64,000 nt of DNA from Streptomyces europaeiscabiei (GTDB lineage: Bacteria > Actinomycetota > Actinomycetes > Streptomycetales > Streptomycetaceae). Below, in pieces: positions 44,766 through 54,339 of this stretch. The notes beneath the pieces are model-generated. The model saw only the letters and a list, made by a program, of their open reading frames with translations, ran no database searches and was not told the DNA's origin. Positions within the stretch are counted from its first letter, which is position 1, and every line of letters begins with the position of its first letter. Location of the stretch: the NCBI RefSeq assembly GCF_036346855.1, contig NZ_CP107841.1, forward strand, positions 3,042,001 through 3,106,000. The letters run 5' to 3'. The position numbers and the translations under genes were made by a program.

Positions 44766-47188
44766 AGGGATCGCACCGCCTTGGCAAGGTCCGCGGTGCG
44801 GCGGATGATCTCCTCCGCGTCGTCGACGGGCACGGCTTCGTGGGAGCCCCTGTTGCACCAGCGGATGTGGTCGGTGGCCTGCTGGCCGTAGGCCCGGGTG
44901 AGGTCGGTCATGGTCTCGCCCACCCGGTCGGTCTCCCCGTAGAGGGCGAGGGAGGCCAGTTCGGTGAGCTTGTGGGCCTTGGCGATGCGCTGCTCGATCT
45001 CGGCGTGCGGCAGGCCCGTGCCGAGGAGTCGGCGTCGGGCCGGTTCGAGGAAGGCGGCCTCCAGGGCGGTGCGGCACAGGCCGGGCAGAACCCGCGCTAC
45101 GACGTCGCCGGGCAGGTCGCGGGTCCTGGCGAGCGCCTTCGCGTCGTACAGGGCCTGCTTGACGGGGTCGTCGCCGGAGCGGACACGTACGGCGGAGTGC
45201 TCACGGCGGTCGACGGTGAGGACGGTGGCGGGCAGCCGCAGGTACTTCAGGGCCTGTGGCAGGCGGGTGTCGTGCGTGAACACGACGACCTGGCGGTGTT
45301 CGGCGAGGAGTGCGAGGACGCGGGCGAGGCCGTCCACCTTGGCGGGGTCCATGGACTGCACCGGGTCGTCGATGACCAGGAACCGGAAGGGGTTCTCCGG
45401 CAGGAAGGTGCGCGGAAGGAAGAGGGAGAGGGCGAGGGAGTGCAGTTCTCCCTGGCTCATCACGCCGAGTGCGGGGGCGTCGATGTCGTCGACGGTCACG
45501 TCGAGGGCGACCTTGCGCTGGGTTGCGGAGCCGCTCAGGCGGACCGGGCCGAGGGCGACGTTGCTCTGCTGGCGCAGGTTGGACCAGATGCGCTGGGCGT
45601 CCTCGGCGATGGGCCGCATCCGGTCGGCCCGGATCTCGTCGTGGGCGGCCTTGAGCCATTTCTGGGCGGCCTTGACGCGGGCCAGGCGCGGGATCGCCCG
45701 CTCGGCGGCATGTGCCTTGTCGAGCCAGGCCGCGAGCGCCCGTGCGGCGTCACGCCAGGCGTCGTCCTGGTCGGCGAGGCGCCCTGCGGCCTCCTGACGG
45801 GTGACACGCGCGGCGTCTGCCGCGGTCCGTGCGGCGTTCTCCGCGACGGACGCCAGTGCGGCCGGGTCGGAGACGGTACGGCACCGCAGCCAGTCGTCCC
45901 AGGCGGCGGCAATCTCGGGCGGCAGCCAGCCCGGAGGCGGCACGGCGAGATCACGGACGGCCTGGCCGGCCGAGTGAAGTTCCCGGCGTGCGGTGAGGGC
46001 CTGTTCGGCCTCGGCGCGCAGGAGGCGTTCCTGCTCGGCCGCCTCCAGCGCCCAGTCCTCGTCCAGCCGTGCCGCGCCACCGCACACGGGACAGGTTGCG
46101 AGTTCGGGGTGGGCGCGGTGGTGGGCGAGAGCGCGGGCGAGAAGTTCGGCACGTTGTAGCGCGTCCTCTGCGGAGGTGCCCCGCAGGTCCTCGGCAGCGG
46201 CGATCGTCTCGCGCAGCCGGGCCACAGCCGTGGCCACCGCCTCGGTGTCGGGTCCGGTCAGGGTGGAGCGGCGGCGCAGGTCGAACAGGAGTGACTCGTC
46301 CGCCGCACCCGTCCCGGCGGCCAGTTCGGCCGCCCGCGCGAGGTCCGGGCGCCGCCCGTCGAGTGCCGAACGAGCGGCCCGGGCGCGAGGGTCCTCGGTG
46401 TTCTCCAACAGGGCGAGCAGGGCGGAGAGTTCAGCCTTGGCTTCCTTCGCGGGCGCGTCGTACTCGCGGGCCAGGTCGCGCAGCCGCTTGTCTGCGGCGG
46501 CGAGCTCCTCCAGGCCGAGGATGGAGGCGACGGCGTCGTACATCTCGCTGGGCCTGCCGCCGATGACCTGGCCGAGTTCGGAGTACGACAGGAAGGGACG
46601 GTAGGTCGCCAGGTCTTCCTGCCAGCCGAGGTCCGGGAGCGGAACGGGGTCGTGGCCGGGCCGGTCGAGTTCGGCGGCGGAGTCGGCGACGTCGTCTCCG
46701 TGCCACGTGCGCAGCACAGTGGCGGACTCCGGGTCGCCGTCGATGCGCAACTCCACGGCGATCTGCGGCTCCTGGCCGTGGTGAAGGTTGCGCCAGCTTC
46801 TGCGCCAGATGTCACTGCGGCCGCGCCAGCGGGCGTTGTCGCCGGTCAGCGCGATCTCGGTGGCTTCCGCGAAGCTCGACTTGCCGGAGCCGTTGCGGCC
46901 GGTGACCAGTGTGAGCCCCGGGCCGGGGGTGAGCGGGAGGCGTGTGGTCCGGCCGATGCCGCGGAATCCGCTGACTGTGACGGACTGCAGATAGGCGCCC
47001 GGCATCCGTCCGCGAACCGGTCCGTCGTCCTGGAAGGCGTTGAGCAGGTCGGCCTTGGCGTCCTCGTCGAGATCCGAGGCGGCGAGCCGTTCGGCGATGA
47101 GGAGAGCGAGGGTGCCGGGGGCCGTCGGCTGCCCGGCGGACTGCTGTGCGGGGGACGGGTCCGGAGCGGAATCGGCGGATTCGGGCAT
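44762..47188 (-). CDS. Rad50/SMC-like ATPase with zinc-hook and C-terminal HEPN-like motif
   Basis: 808 residues. Walker A is GRNGSGKSS (97-105), a zinc-hook-like CPVCGG (C366, C369) sits between two coiled coils, the ABC signature-like SQGELHSLALSLFLPR follows, and Walker B is FLVIDDPVQSMDP (D607). The last 150 residues are helical and contain R776-W-C-N-R-G-S-H783, which fits an R-x6-H HEPN motif. The plan resembles RloC/PrrC-like ATPase-nuclease proteins that sense DNA ends or damage, though the family is not one I can name. It forms a two-gene operon with the overlapping small HEPN-like gene and is probably anti-phage. Confidence 0.75.
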   Translation of the reverse strand: MPESADSAPDPSPAQQSAGQPTAPGTLALLIAERLAASDLDEDAKADLLNAFQDDGPVRGRMPGAYLQSVTVSGFRGIGRTTRLPLTPGPGLTLVTGRNGSGKSSFAEATEIALTGDNARWRGRSDIWRRSWRNLHHGQEPQIAVELRIDGDPESATVLRTWHGDDVADSAAELDRPGHDPVPLPDLGWQEDLATYRPFLSYSELGQVIGGRPSEMYDAVASILGLEELAAADKRLRDLAREYDAPAKEAKAELSALLALLENTEDPRARAARSALDGRRPDLARAAELAAGTGAADESLLFDLRRRSTLTGPDTEAVATAVARLRETIAAAEDLRGTSAEDALQRAELLARALAHHRAHPELATCPVCGGAARLDEDWALEAAEQERLLRAEAEQALTARRELHSAGQAVRDLAVPPPGWLPPEIAAAWDDWLRCRTVSDPAALASVAENAARTAADAARVTRQEAAGRLADQDDAWRDAARALAAWLDKAHAAERAIPRLARVKAAQKWLKAAHDEIRADRMRPIAEDAQRIWSNLRQQSNVALGPVRLSGSATQRKVALDVTVDDIDAPALGVMSQGELHSLALSLFLPRTFLPENPFRFLVIDDPVQSMDPAKVDGLARVLALLAEHRQVVVFTHDTRLPQALKYLRLPATVLTVDRREHSAVRVRSGDDPVKQALYDAKALARTRDLPGDVVARVLPGLCRTALEAAFLEPARRRLLGTGLPHAEIEQRIAKAHKLTELASLALYGETDRVGETMTDLTRAYGQQATDHIRWCNRGSHEAVPVDDAEEIIRRTADLAKAVRSL

Positions 47189-47342
47189 GGCGTGAACTCC
47201 CGTGGAAGCGACGGCTGCGGAGCCAGCGGTCGGACAGACGTACGGAGGCAGCGCAGCGTGATGGTCACGGGCCGCACAGAAGCGTCGGCGTGACGTGTGG
47301 GGCGTGAGCTGGGGATGACCCTAGCCCAGACACCCACAAGAA

Positions 47343-47377
47343 TGGAAGTCATTGGAATTGTTTGGAAATCACTGGGA
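47343..47377. promoter_or_regulatory. TGGAA repeat array upstream of the Rad50-like operon
   Basis: TGGAA at 47343, 47353 and 47363, then TGGGA at 47373, exactly 10 bp apart. Read leftward they are TTCCA repeats upstream of a possible -10 TAGGGT (47324-47319). The same direct-repeat design occurs at 24586-24618 between the pPIWI-RE operons, so a common regulator is possible. Confidence 0.5.
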
Positions 47378-47415
47378 TCGGCAAGCAGGGGACCGCGAAG
47401 CCTCTCGCCCCGCGC

Positions 47416-49089
47416 CTACAGGCGCCACTCCTCAGCGAGCACGCCGACCAGTTCGTCCTGCCTCGCCCTCAGCAGCCCGGGGCTCCACTCGGCATGCTGA
47501 AGCACCTGGCTCGTCAGCGCGAAGGGGACCACTCCCCCGCGGCCGGTGAAGTACTTGGCCTTCTTCTCGGCGAAGTCGTAGTTCTGGGCGGCCGAGTTCT
47601 TCGCACGGTTCAGCAGGACCAGGTTGCCCAGGCGATGCGTCCACCGTGCGCGCTGCTCCTCGTCGAACAAGGCGGTCCACCGCGATCCGGAACCCGGGTT
47701 CTGCGGCAGAACATGCTCGACGGTGATGAGCCCATGGTTGTAGGTCACCCCCTGCCCACGCGCCAGCAACTCATCGAGCCGAAGGAGCACGTACTTGCGG
47801 ATCTTGCCGACGAGATAGAGATCGCCGTCGAGCCTGGCGCGGGTGTCCGCCTTCTCGTCGTCCGTCAGCTCGAGTGCGGGGGAATCGAGACCCTGTCCTT
47901 CATCGAGTTGCCGGAGCAGTTCGGCATAGCGTCTGACCCGAGGGGTGGTGTACTCGCGGCGGATGAACAGACTTGCCGACAGCCGCTCCAGCGCCCGCAT
48001 GAACGCGTCGAGCCAGGCCGGATCGTGCTCGTGGTAGCGCAGCGCCCAGAGAGCGGCGGGCCGCCAGTCGTTGTTGTCGACTTGCTGGAGCCTCCGGAAC
48101 CAGGCGTTGACCGCGTCCGCGCCCGATGCGGACTCGTAACGCGCCTCCCGGATCCTGGCGTACGCGTCGGCGTACGGCCGGACGACATCGTGGACGAAGA
48201 CCTCGGCCTTGCCGGGAAGGTAGTGGCTGAGCACCTGCTCCGGGAATTCCTTGAGCAGCTCCTGTTCAGCGCGCTTCTTGGCGAAGATCATCCGCAGGTG
48301 GAGGAAGAGCTCGGCGAAGTCGTCGCGCCCGAGCATCTCCTCGGCGTCCTCCCAGACGGTGGCGCACTCGTCGGACGCCTCCGGTCCGAGATCACCGATT
48401 ATGCGTGACTTGAAGATGTCGGTCGGGGACAGGTCCAGCCCCCGGGAGTTCATGACACTGAAGATCCGATGTGCGCTGTCGAGGTCGGGGGTACTGACGA
48501 CGACCAGAAACGTCCGCTCGGCGAGCATCTGAGACAGCTTCAGCCGGTCCTCCTCAGGCGATGCCGAGAGGCTGCGGTGCAGGACTGTCGCGTTGCGGAG
48601 GATGGCCTTCTGCGCATCGGTGCGCAGGGCGTCCTCCTTGAGCGTCAGCAGAGTGCCTACCGCGTCTTTCGTCTGCACGTACTTCCCGAAGAAGTCCGCG
48701 TCGCGACTCCGCAGGGTAAGCCGCGGTCTCGGCGCGAGACCACGGATCTTGGCGCCCGGCTCCATCACCAGCCTGTCGAGGTCGCTGCGCAGTTCCGGAT
48801 CCTCGGTGAGATCACGCAGGACCGACAGGAGGATGGTCAGGGTCGTGAGGCGCTGCTGGCCGTCGATGACGTCCGCCCTCGGAGCCCCTCCGTTCTTGAC
48901 GAGCACGACAGATCCAAGGAAGTACGGTTCGTCCGTCCCTCGGTCCAGGGCTTCCTGCAGGTCTGTCAGCAGTTGAACCGCCTGCTCCTCCTGCCACGCG
49001 TAGGGGCGCTGGTAGTCGGGGATCTGAAAGTCGTAGTCACTGCTGAACACCTTGTGCAGGGGCATCTCATGCGCCTCAAGCTTTTGCAT
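47416..49089 (-). CDS. GmrSD-type (DUF262-DUF1524) type IV restriction protein
   Basis: 557 residues. I chose the ATG at 49089, with GGGGG upstream and the DUF262 fold beginning at once (VFSSDYDFQIPDYQRPYAW); the frame is open further upstream but with low-complexity sequence. The ParB-like NTPase motif is DGQQRLTTL (76-84). The C-terminal HNH/DUF1524 has TVEHVLPQNP and HRLGNLVLLNRAKNSAAQNYDFAEKK. This single-chain GmrS+GmrD layout is typical of NTP-dependent endonucleases that attack modified phage DNA. The gene stands alone. Confidence 0.88.
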   Translation of the reverse strand: MQKLEAHEMPLHKVFSSDYDFQIPDYQRPYAWQEEQAVQLLTDLQEALDRGTDEPYFLGSVVLVKNGGAPRADVIDGQQRLTTLTILLSVLRDLTEDPELRSDLDRLVMEPGAKIRGLAPRPRLTLRSRDADFFGKYVQTKDAVGTLLTLKEDALRTDAQKAILRNATVLHRSLSASPEEDRLKLSQMLAERTFLVVVSTPDLDSAHRIFSVMNSRGLDLSPTDIFKSRIIGDLGPEASDECATVWEDAEEMLGRDDFAELFLHLRMIFAKKRAEQELLKEFPEQVLSHYLPGKAEVFVHDVVRPYADAYARIREARYESASGADAVNAWFRRLQQVDNNDWRPAALWALRYHEHDPAWLDAFMRALERLSASLFIRREYTTPRVRRYAELLRQLDEGQGLDSPALELTDDEKADTRARLDGDLYLVGKIRKYVLLRLDELLARGQGVTYNHGLITVEHVLPQNPGSGSRWTALFDEEQRARWTHRLGNLVLLNRAKNSAAQNYDFAEKKAKYFTGRGGVVPFALTSQVLQHAEWSPGLLRARQDELVGVLAEEWRL

Positions 49090-49918
49090 GCCCCCGATGA
49101 TGGCGGAAAGGCCGAGCTTCCCGGCACCCGGTCGGCTCAGCTTCCTTCGATCCGGCAGCGGCCTCGTCGGTGCGGGGACCGCCCCACGCCCGAACGAGGT
49201 GTCTACCGCACAGTCACGCTTGGGAAAGCGGAACCCATCGGGCTGGCTGGGCAGCTGCCAGGGGCGGCGGAGGTCTTCGGCAAGCGGGCGTGACGGGGGT
49301 CGGGTGTGGACGGCGATGACCGGCCGGACCCACGGGTCGGCGGTCTGCGGGGCGCATATCACATCCACACCGCGCCTGACACGGCCGATTACACCCGTGA
49401 CCTGGACGACTGCCCTCGTTCCGCTGGAACGACACCCGTCCCGAACTGCTCGGCGCCGAAACTCGACCGCCCCGAAGCCGGCTATGCCATGGGAAGTTGT
49501 CAACCGTAAAGCGGGAAGACGAAACCGCCCACGGCACCCACCGAGTCATGACCCTGATCCTCGACATCTACGACCTCATGGCCGAGGATCAACAATCCAA
49601 TACCCCTACCCGCCCATTCTCGCCCCCGGCCAGAACCCCCACGCACCCCGCCTGAGCACCCCACCGGCGCGCTGCAAGCGAACCGCAGCGCGGCGTACTC
49701 GGCGATTCAAACCGCCCACCCATCACACCGCGCAGGCAGCCGCCCTTGGAACCCCGTAATTACCGCATGGTCGTCTCGACCACGAAGGACTTCGTCACGG
49801 CCTCCGCCGAAGCCGACCGCCAACTCGCGCTTGCCGCGTGCCGGGACTATGCGCAGGTAGGCCTCGCTCGGCTCCTTGGGGGCACCGGCGAACCAAGTGG
49901 AAGGCGAAGGTCACCCAC
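49090..49918. other. Gene-poor spacer with coding remnants
   Basis: No intact gene is supported. Two short stretches keep coding character without recognisable starts or partners: about 49425-49590 (THRVMTLILDIYDLMAEDQQS) and about 49768-49900 (MVVSTTKDFVTASAEADRQLALAACRDYAQVGLARLLGG). Both are probably truncated gene remains at the join between two defence cassettes. Confidence 0.5.
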
Positions 49919-51793
49919 TCATGGGCCCTGCTTTATCCCAGTCGGGACCAGGCTAGCCAGCATGGCCTGAGTCTCGGGATCGGTTGAGTAGAGTACGGTA
50001 CCGACCATCCCCCGCGTGAGTAGCACTTTGTAGGTATTTCGAATAAGGCGTCCGAAGGCTTCTGGCTCCGCCTTTTTCACGGCGTGGTCCTTGCTCTCTC
50101 TAGGAGCAGCGCGCCACTCATTCCCGCGCCACACCAGGTCGGGACCGAAGATCATTCCGTTCCAGGTGTACTCGAATCCTTGGGCCGTGTAAATGCACCC
50201 GATCTGCCCGAAGCCTGACGGATCAGTGGCCCACAGCGAAGAAACGGGTGCCCCTCCGACTGGTTGCTCACTTCTAAGGTTCCAGGGCCTGCGCCATTCC
50301 CCAATAACCACGTCGTCGACGAGGCTGCCGTCAATCCGCGGATCGCTCCACTGCCAGCAGAATCCTGCCGTCATGCGAGAGGTGTAGCCGGCTTCCTGCT
50401 GGCCGCGTAGGTAGCCCTCCATCCCTTGGGGCGATTCGGCGACGAGTAACTCGAAATCTTCCTCGGGCTGCCACTGAATCGGACCACCGGGCTCAAGGCC
50501 GAGGAGACGGAGGACCCAATGTTCGTAGGCACGGCTCCCGCCGCACCGGAACTGGCTGTTGAGATCGACATGGCGAACAATGCACCCGCGCGCGTGAGCA
50601 GCCTCGTCGATGGTCTCGACACTTCCCATCTCCCCGGGTCTCACGACCTGATGCTCGTCGATCAGGAAGACGGGGACCCTGGCTGCGTCGATGAGTTCCT
50701 CCACTTGGCTTCGACCGCTCCGATGCCCGGCGTGCGCGCCCTGCCTCGACGACCGCTGGCGAATGCGGTGGGCTTCATCACAGATCAAGACGTCCAGCCC
50801 GTTTCGTTCAGCACTTGTGAAGTCGAAGAAATAACGGAAGAGCTTTGGAATTCGGCCGTTCTTAGTGCCGACGACATGCCGAAGAGTGGTAGTGAAGGAC
50901 TTGGACCCGGTGGCGTGGACAACGCTTCGCCCGTTCCTCCCGAGGTGTCCCATCAGGTGCAGCGCAATGATGCTCTTACCCGAACCAGGACCCCCGGATA
51001 TCACTATGACTTCCTTTTGGTCCGACTGTCGCGACAGGTCCGCCGCCCGCTTCACCAAACGCGCCGCTACCTCTTGCTCATCCATCAAGAGGAACTCACC
51101 GCCGTCGATTATCTCGGCAGCAGCGGCACGCATTAGTTGACGGCCGGGAGCACGGGGGCTATCCAGGAGATAATCACCCTCTACCGAACCATCCAGGGCA
51201 GAAAGGCGGGTCTGTAGATACTTAATAAGTTCTCCGCGGGATGTATCCGTGAAGAGTTGCGCCTTTGCGTCGGGTAATCTTAACAGTTCACTGACATCTT
51301 GATCGGCTGCGTAGTGCAGATAGGCCACGCCCGCGACGGCGCCCTCCTGATCGATCAGCACACTGGTGAAATCCTGCAGGTATTCGCAGTAGCGGCGCAC
51401 CTGGGCCACGGGATGTAGAGCCGGTCGATTACCCATTCTCGCTACTAGACATAAATTGTCAGTGCCAGGAACGAGGCGCGCTTCGCTCCACTGCTTGAGT
51501 TCGACGATGACGTAGGACGGTCTGCCCGTCGCGGGGTGGGAGCCAGCAAGGATAATGTCTGCGCGAAGGCTGGTGAGGGGTAATCGGTGCTCTATCAGCA
51601 CCTCGATGTCATCAAGCCCTGCATCGCACAGAACCTCTGCCAGGGCCGGGATGCTGTTCTCCCACGAGCGGCGTTCACTGGGCGACGGGTTCTGGAAGAG
51701 CACGGAGCGGTACTTCTGGGCGAGCCGCTCAGAGAGAACTCCGTCACTGCACTGATCGAACAGTGCGCGTGCGGACATGCGAAGAAGAGGCAC
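49919..51793 (-). CDS. DUF2075-type helicase/ATPase with N-terminal PD-(D/E)xK domain
   Basis: 624 residues from a GTG at 51793 (ACGGAG seven bases upstream); an ATG five codons in is possible. The N-terminal nuclease core has D79 (RADIILAG) and E98-L-K100 (VIVELKQW). The ATPase has Walker A GGPGSGKS (267-274), Walker B LICDEAHR, an arginine-rich LNSQFRCGGS and the C-terminal LTRGMVGTVLYS typical of DUF2075/SF1-like proteins. Several codons are TTA (for example at 51583-51581) and the gene is less GC-rich than its surroundings, so it looks recently acquired and possibly bldA-dependent. It likely works with the EVE-like/DUF3883 gene just upstream. Confidence 0.82.
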   Translation of the reverse strand: MPLLRMSARALFDQCSDGVLSERLAQKYRSVLFQNPSPSERRSWENSIPALAEVLCDAGLDDIEVLIEHRLPLTSLRADIILAGSHPATGRPSYVIVELKQWSEARLVPGTDNLCLVARMGNRPALHPVAQVRRYCEYLQDFTSVLIDQEGAVAGVAYLHYAADQDVSELLRLPDAKAQLFTDTSRGELIKYLQTRLSALDGSVEGDYLLDSPRAPGRQLMRAAAAEIIDGGEFLLMDEQEVAARLVKRAADLSRQSDQKEVIVISGGPGSGKSIIALHLMGHLGRNGRSVVHATGSKSFTTTLRHVVGTKNGRIPKLFRYFFDFTSAERNGLDVLICDEAHRIRQRSSRQGAHAGHRSGRSQVEELIDAARVPVFLIDEHQVVRPGEMGSVETIDEAAHARGCIVRHVDLNSQFRCGGSRAYEHWVLRLLGLEPGGPIQWQPEEDFELLVAESPQGMEGYLRGQQEAGYTSRMTAGFCWQWSDPRIDGSLVDDVVIGEWRRPWNLRSEQPVGGAPVSSLWATDPSGFGQIGCIYTAQGFEYTWNGMIFGPDLVWRGNEWRAAPRESKDHAVKKAEPEAFGRLIRNTYKVLLTRGMVGTVLYSTDPETQAMLASLVPTGIKQGP

Positions 51794-51878
51794 GGAAGAT
51801 CTCCGTAAGGGCGGTGGACTCGAAGGCAAGGGGCCAGCGGGGGCTTGCTCCCGGAACCCCTGAAGTGCATCTGGGCAG

Positions 51879-52817
51879 TCAGGCGAGCGGTAGGCGGTAC
51901 TCGAAGCTCCGCGGCCTCAGGTCCTCCTCAGCCGGCGCCCAGTCATAGAGGTGCAACACCCTGCCGCCACTCGCTGTGTAGTTGTCGGTCCGCAAGTCCA
52001 CCTTGATGTCACTGACCACAAATAGGTCCACGGTGTTCTGCGGGTCCCGGGCATGCTCGACCTCGTTGATCGTCAGGTCGACGCTCGTGGCCGCTCCCGT
52101 TGTGCCCTTCACCTCTACGCGACGCTCTTCCCTGTCACGGGTGCAGTGGAGGTCGTAAGGCTTGCCAAGGCGTTCGACCGTCCAGCCCTCCTCCTCGTAG
52201 TGAGCGACTGCCATGTCCTCCGCGTGCAGTTCGATGGCCTTGCGCTTCCTGGGGTCGAAGACGAAGCCCGCTCCACTGGAGGGCCGCTTCGGTGGCTTGG
52301 GCGGCTTCACCTGCTCCGCGGTGAAGCCGGGCGTGCGGTTCAGGGCCACCGTCTGCCGTTCGGACCAGTTCGCTGGGATCCCTGCCGCATCGAGCAACGG
52401 CTGCGGATCCATGTCTACGACCATGCCTATGCCTCGTTGAGTCCCCGAAACACGTATGGCGTCACTGGCGGCCATTCCAAGCGGCCCGTCCTCATCGAGA
52501 CGGACGTCGTGGAGTACAGCCAACGGCTCGATGCCGAAGCGCACCGGGTACTTGATGGCGTTCTCGGCTTCCTCGTCCGGCCAGTGAGGGGCCTCTGCCT
52601 CGTAGAAGTTCTCACGTACTTCGAACAGGTACAGAGTGATCTTCTTGGTACTCCATACGTCGAGTTGTACGCGCGGACCCACTCCCGTGGCCAGCACGGC
52701 GAAGCGCGGGCGCGCGGACCGGTACTCGGGCCTCCATACAGGGAACCCCCACGACCGAGTTTCGATCCCGTACTGCAGATTGCGCTGGGTTCCGGACGCT
52801 TGGCCTACGTGGACCAT
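51879..52817 (-). CDS. EVE-like plus DUF3883 protein, probable modified-DNA sensor
   Basis: About 312 residues from an ATG at 52817, where the domain homology begins (VHVGQASGTQRNLQYGIETRSWGF). No clear ribosome site is visible, and the frame stays open to 52988. The N-terminal 150 residues (RPRFAVLATGVGPR, LYLFEVRENFYEAEAPHWPDE, KYPVRFGIEPL) look like an EVE/PUA-type pocket used to read modified bases. A linker (about 175-210) leads to DUF3883 (ELHAEDMAVAHYEEEGWTVERLGKPYDL ... RRVEVKGT), a nuclease-like module common in restriction systems. It precedes the nuclease-DUF2075 gene by about 85 bp on the same strand, so a two-gene restriction unit is likely. Confidence 0.68.
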   Translation of the reverse strand: MVHVGQASGTQRNLQYGIETRSWGFPVWRPEYRSARPRFAVLATGVGPRVQLDVWSTKKITLYLFEVRENFYEAEAPHWPDEEAENAIKYPVRFGIEPLAVLHDVRLDEDGPLGMAASDAIRVSGTQRGIGMVVDMDPQPLLDAAGIPANWSERQTVALNRTPGFTAEQVKPPKPPKRPSSGAGFVFDPRKRKAIELHAEDMAVAHYEEEGWTVERLGKPYDLHCTRDREERRVEVKGTTGAATSVDLTINEVEHARDPQNTVDLFVVSDIKVDLRTDNYTASGGRVLHLYDWAPAEEDLRPRSFEYRLPLA

Positions 52818-53049
52818 CACGAACGAGGATGTCCGCGAGGGATCGTGGAGGGGAGCAGGATCGTCGCCCTTGCGGCTGTCCTCGTGCCTCGCCAAGTGCC
52901 TTCCTCCGTGACCGCCTACCTCTGCGCCGATCCCAAACGATCGACTGAGCCCATGACCATGCCACATGGCAGTCAGATTTTCACACAACTAAAGCCAGCG
53001 GTTGGCGAGTTGGCAGCACAAATCGGACACAGGACGGGAGGACACCTCA

Positions 53050-54148
53050 GAGGGCGTTCGAAGTGGGCAGATTGCCGTTTACGCCCTAGTACGTTCCTCG
53101 CCAGGTGGGTGTCGTCTCGTCCGTTATGCGCCTGGCGAGGTTGTCGATCGAGGCGATGTGGATCATGGTCTCGGAGCTGGCGGTGAGGGTCTCGTAGTCG
53201 CGGGCGAGGCGGCGGTGCATCATGATCCAGCCGATACTCCGCTCCACCACCCAGCGCCTTTTCACGACCTGAAAGCCGCGGCTCTCCGGATTCCGGTTGA
53301 CGACTTCGACGTCGATTCCGAGGGTGGCGCCGTGCTCGACGACGGCATTCTTGAAGCCGGTGTCGACCCAGCTCTTCGAGATGGTCGGGTACATCTCCTT
53401 CGCCTGGTCGAGGAGGCGGATTCCCAGGGCGTTCTCCGAGAGGCCGGCGGCGGTGACGGTCACGGCGAGGATGAGTCCGATCGTGTCGGTGAGGATGCCC
53501 CGCTTTCGGCCCACGATCTTCTTCGCGGCGTCCGTTCCCTGGCTGGTCACGGGCACGTTGGTGGAAGTCTTCACGCTCTGCGTGTCGATCACGGATGCGG
53601 TCGGCTCGGGCTTGCGCCCCTCTTTTACTCGCGCCAGTCCGGTCAGGTCGTAGTTGAGCTGGGCGAAGATTCCTTCGTCGCGCCAGGCGGCGTAGTAGGC
53701 GTAAACGGTGCCGTGGTTCGGGAAGTCGTGCGGGAGGTATTTCCAGGGAATTCCGGTGCGGTTCACGTAGAGGATGGCGTTGAAGACGTCCCGTAAATCG
53801 ACCTTGGCCGGCTGTCCGGTTGGTCTGCGGTCGAGTCGGGCCTTTCTCCAGGCCGTCAACGTCGGCTCGATCAGGGCCCATCGGGCGTCGGACAGGTCGC
53901 TGGGGTACGGCTTGCGCTCGCTCACGGCGTAGCGTGATCACGTGCGAGGCGGAGGGCTCGGTTCCGTCACTCGCTGGGCGATTCCATGGCAACTTCAAAC
54001 CAGACGGACTTCCAGGCATGGAAGTGAACGAGACGGATGGCTGAGCATCCGCCCTGGAGACCATCATTCGCCGCCTATGGGATGAAGGCCCCCAAAGCAG
54101 GGCAGGGGCGAGAGCCATATTTAGGGCTTGACCTGCATAAACGCCCTC
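53050..54148. mobile_element. IS5-family element (IS1031-like group), complete
   Basis: The ends share the inverted repeat GAGGGCGTT and are flanked by TCA at 53047-53049 and 54149-54151, a TNA target duplication as expected for this group. One transposase gene fills the element. It looks intact. Confidence 0.8.
53086..53925 (-). CDS. IS5-family transposase
   Basis: 279 residues with the DUF4096-type N-terminus (YPSDLSDARWALIEPTL) and DDE features: VIDTQSVKTSTNV carries the first Asp, WVDTGFKN the second, and RRWVVERSIGWIMMHRRLARDYE the third acid with the Y-R-E type signature. Full length. Confidence 0.92.
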   Translation of the reverse strand: MSERKPYPSDLSDARWALIEPTLTAWRKARLDRRPTGQPAKVDLRDVFNAILYVNRTGIPWKYLPHDFPNHGTVYAYYAAWRDEGIFAQLNYDLTGLARVKEGRKPEPTASVIDTQSVKTSTNVPVTSQGTDAAKKIVGRKRGILTDTIGLILAVTVTAAGLSENALGIRLLDQAKEMYPTISKSWVDTGFKNAVVEHGATLGIDVEVVNRNPESRGFQVVKRRWVVERSIGWIMMHRRLARDYETLTASSETMIHIASIDNLARRITDETTPTWRGTY

Positions 54149-54339
54149 TCAGTGCCCGCTCAAGGCGCTCTGCTCAACAGGACGGCGCCCCGCGTTCACA
54201 CGCACGCCCAGTGGCTCGGACCCCGAAGGCGGACCACGCCCACTTGCTGAGCAGCGTTAGAAGCCGTTGTCTTTCCGAGAGTGACGGGCGTGTTTCTGCT
54301 GGTCAGGTGTAGGGGTGGTGTTTCGGCGGGAGGGACGGG

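Noticed and set aside
49052..49759. Plus-strand 235-codon frame in the 49.1-49.9 kb spacer
   Set aside because: It lacks a ribosome site, is Arg/Pro-rich and partly antisense to the GmrSD start region; only short remnants in other frames look protein-like.
52053..53186. Plus-strand 377-codon frame
   Set aside because: It is opposite the EVE-like/DUF3883 gene and crosses the IS boundary at 53050, so it is a shadow.
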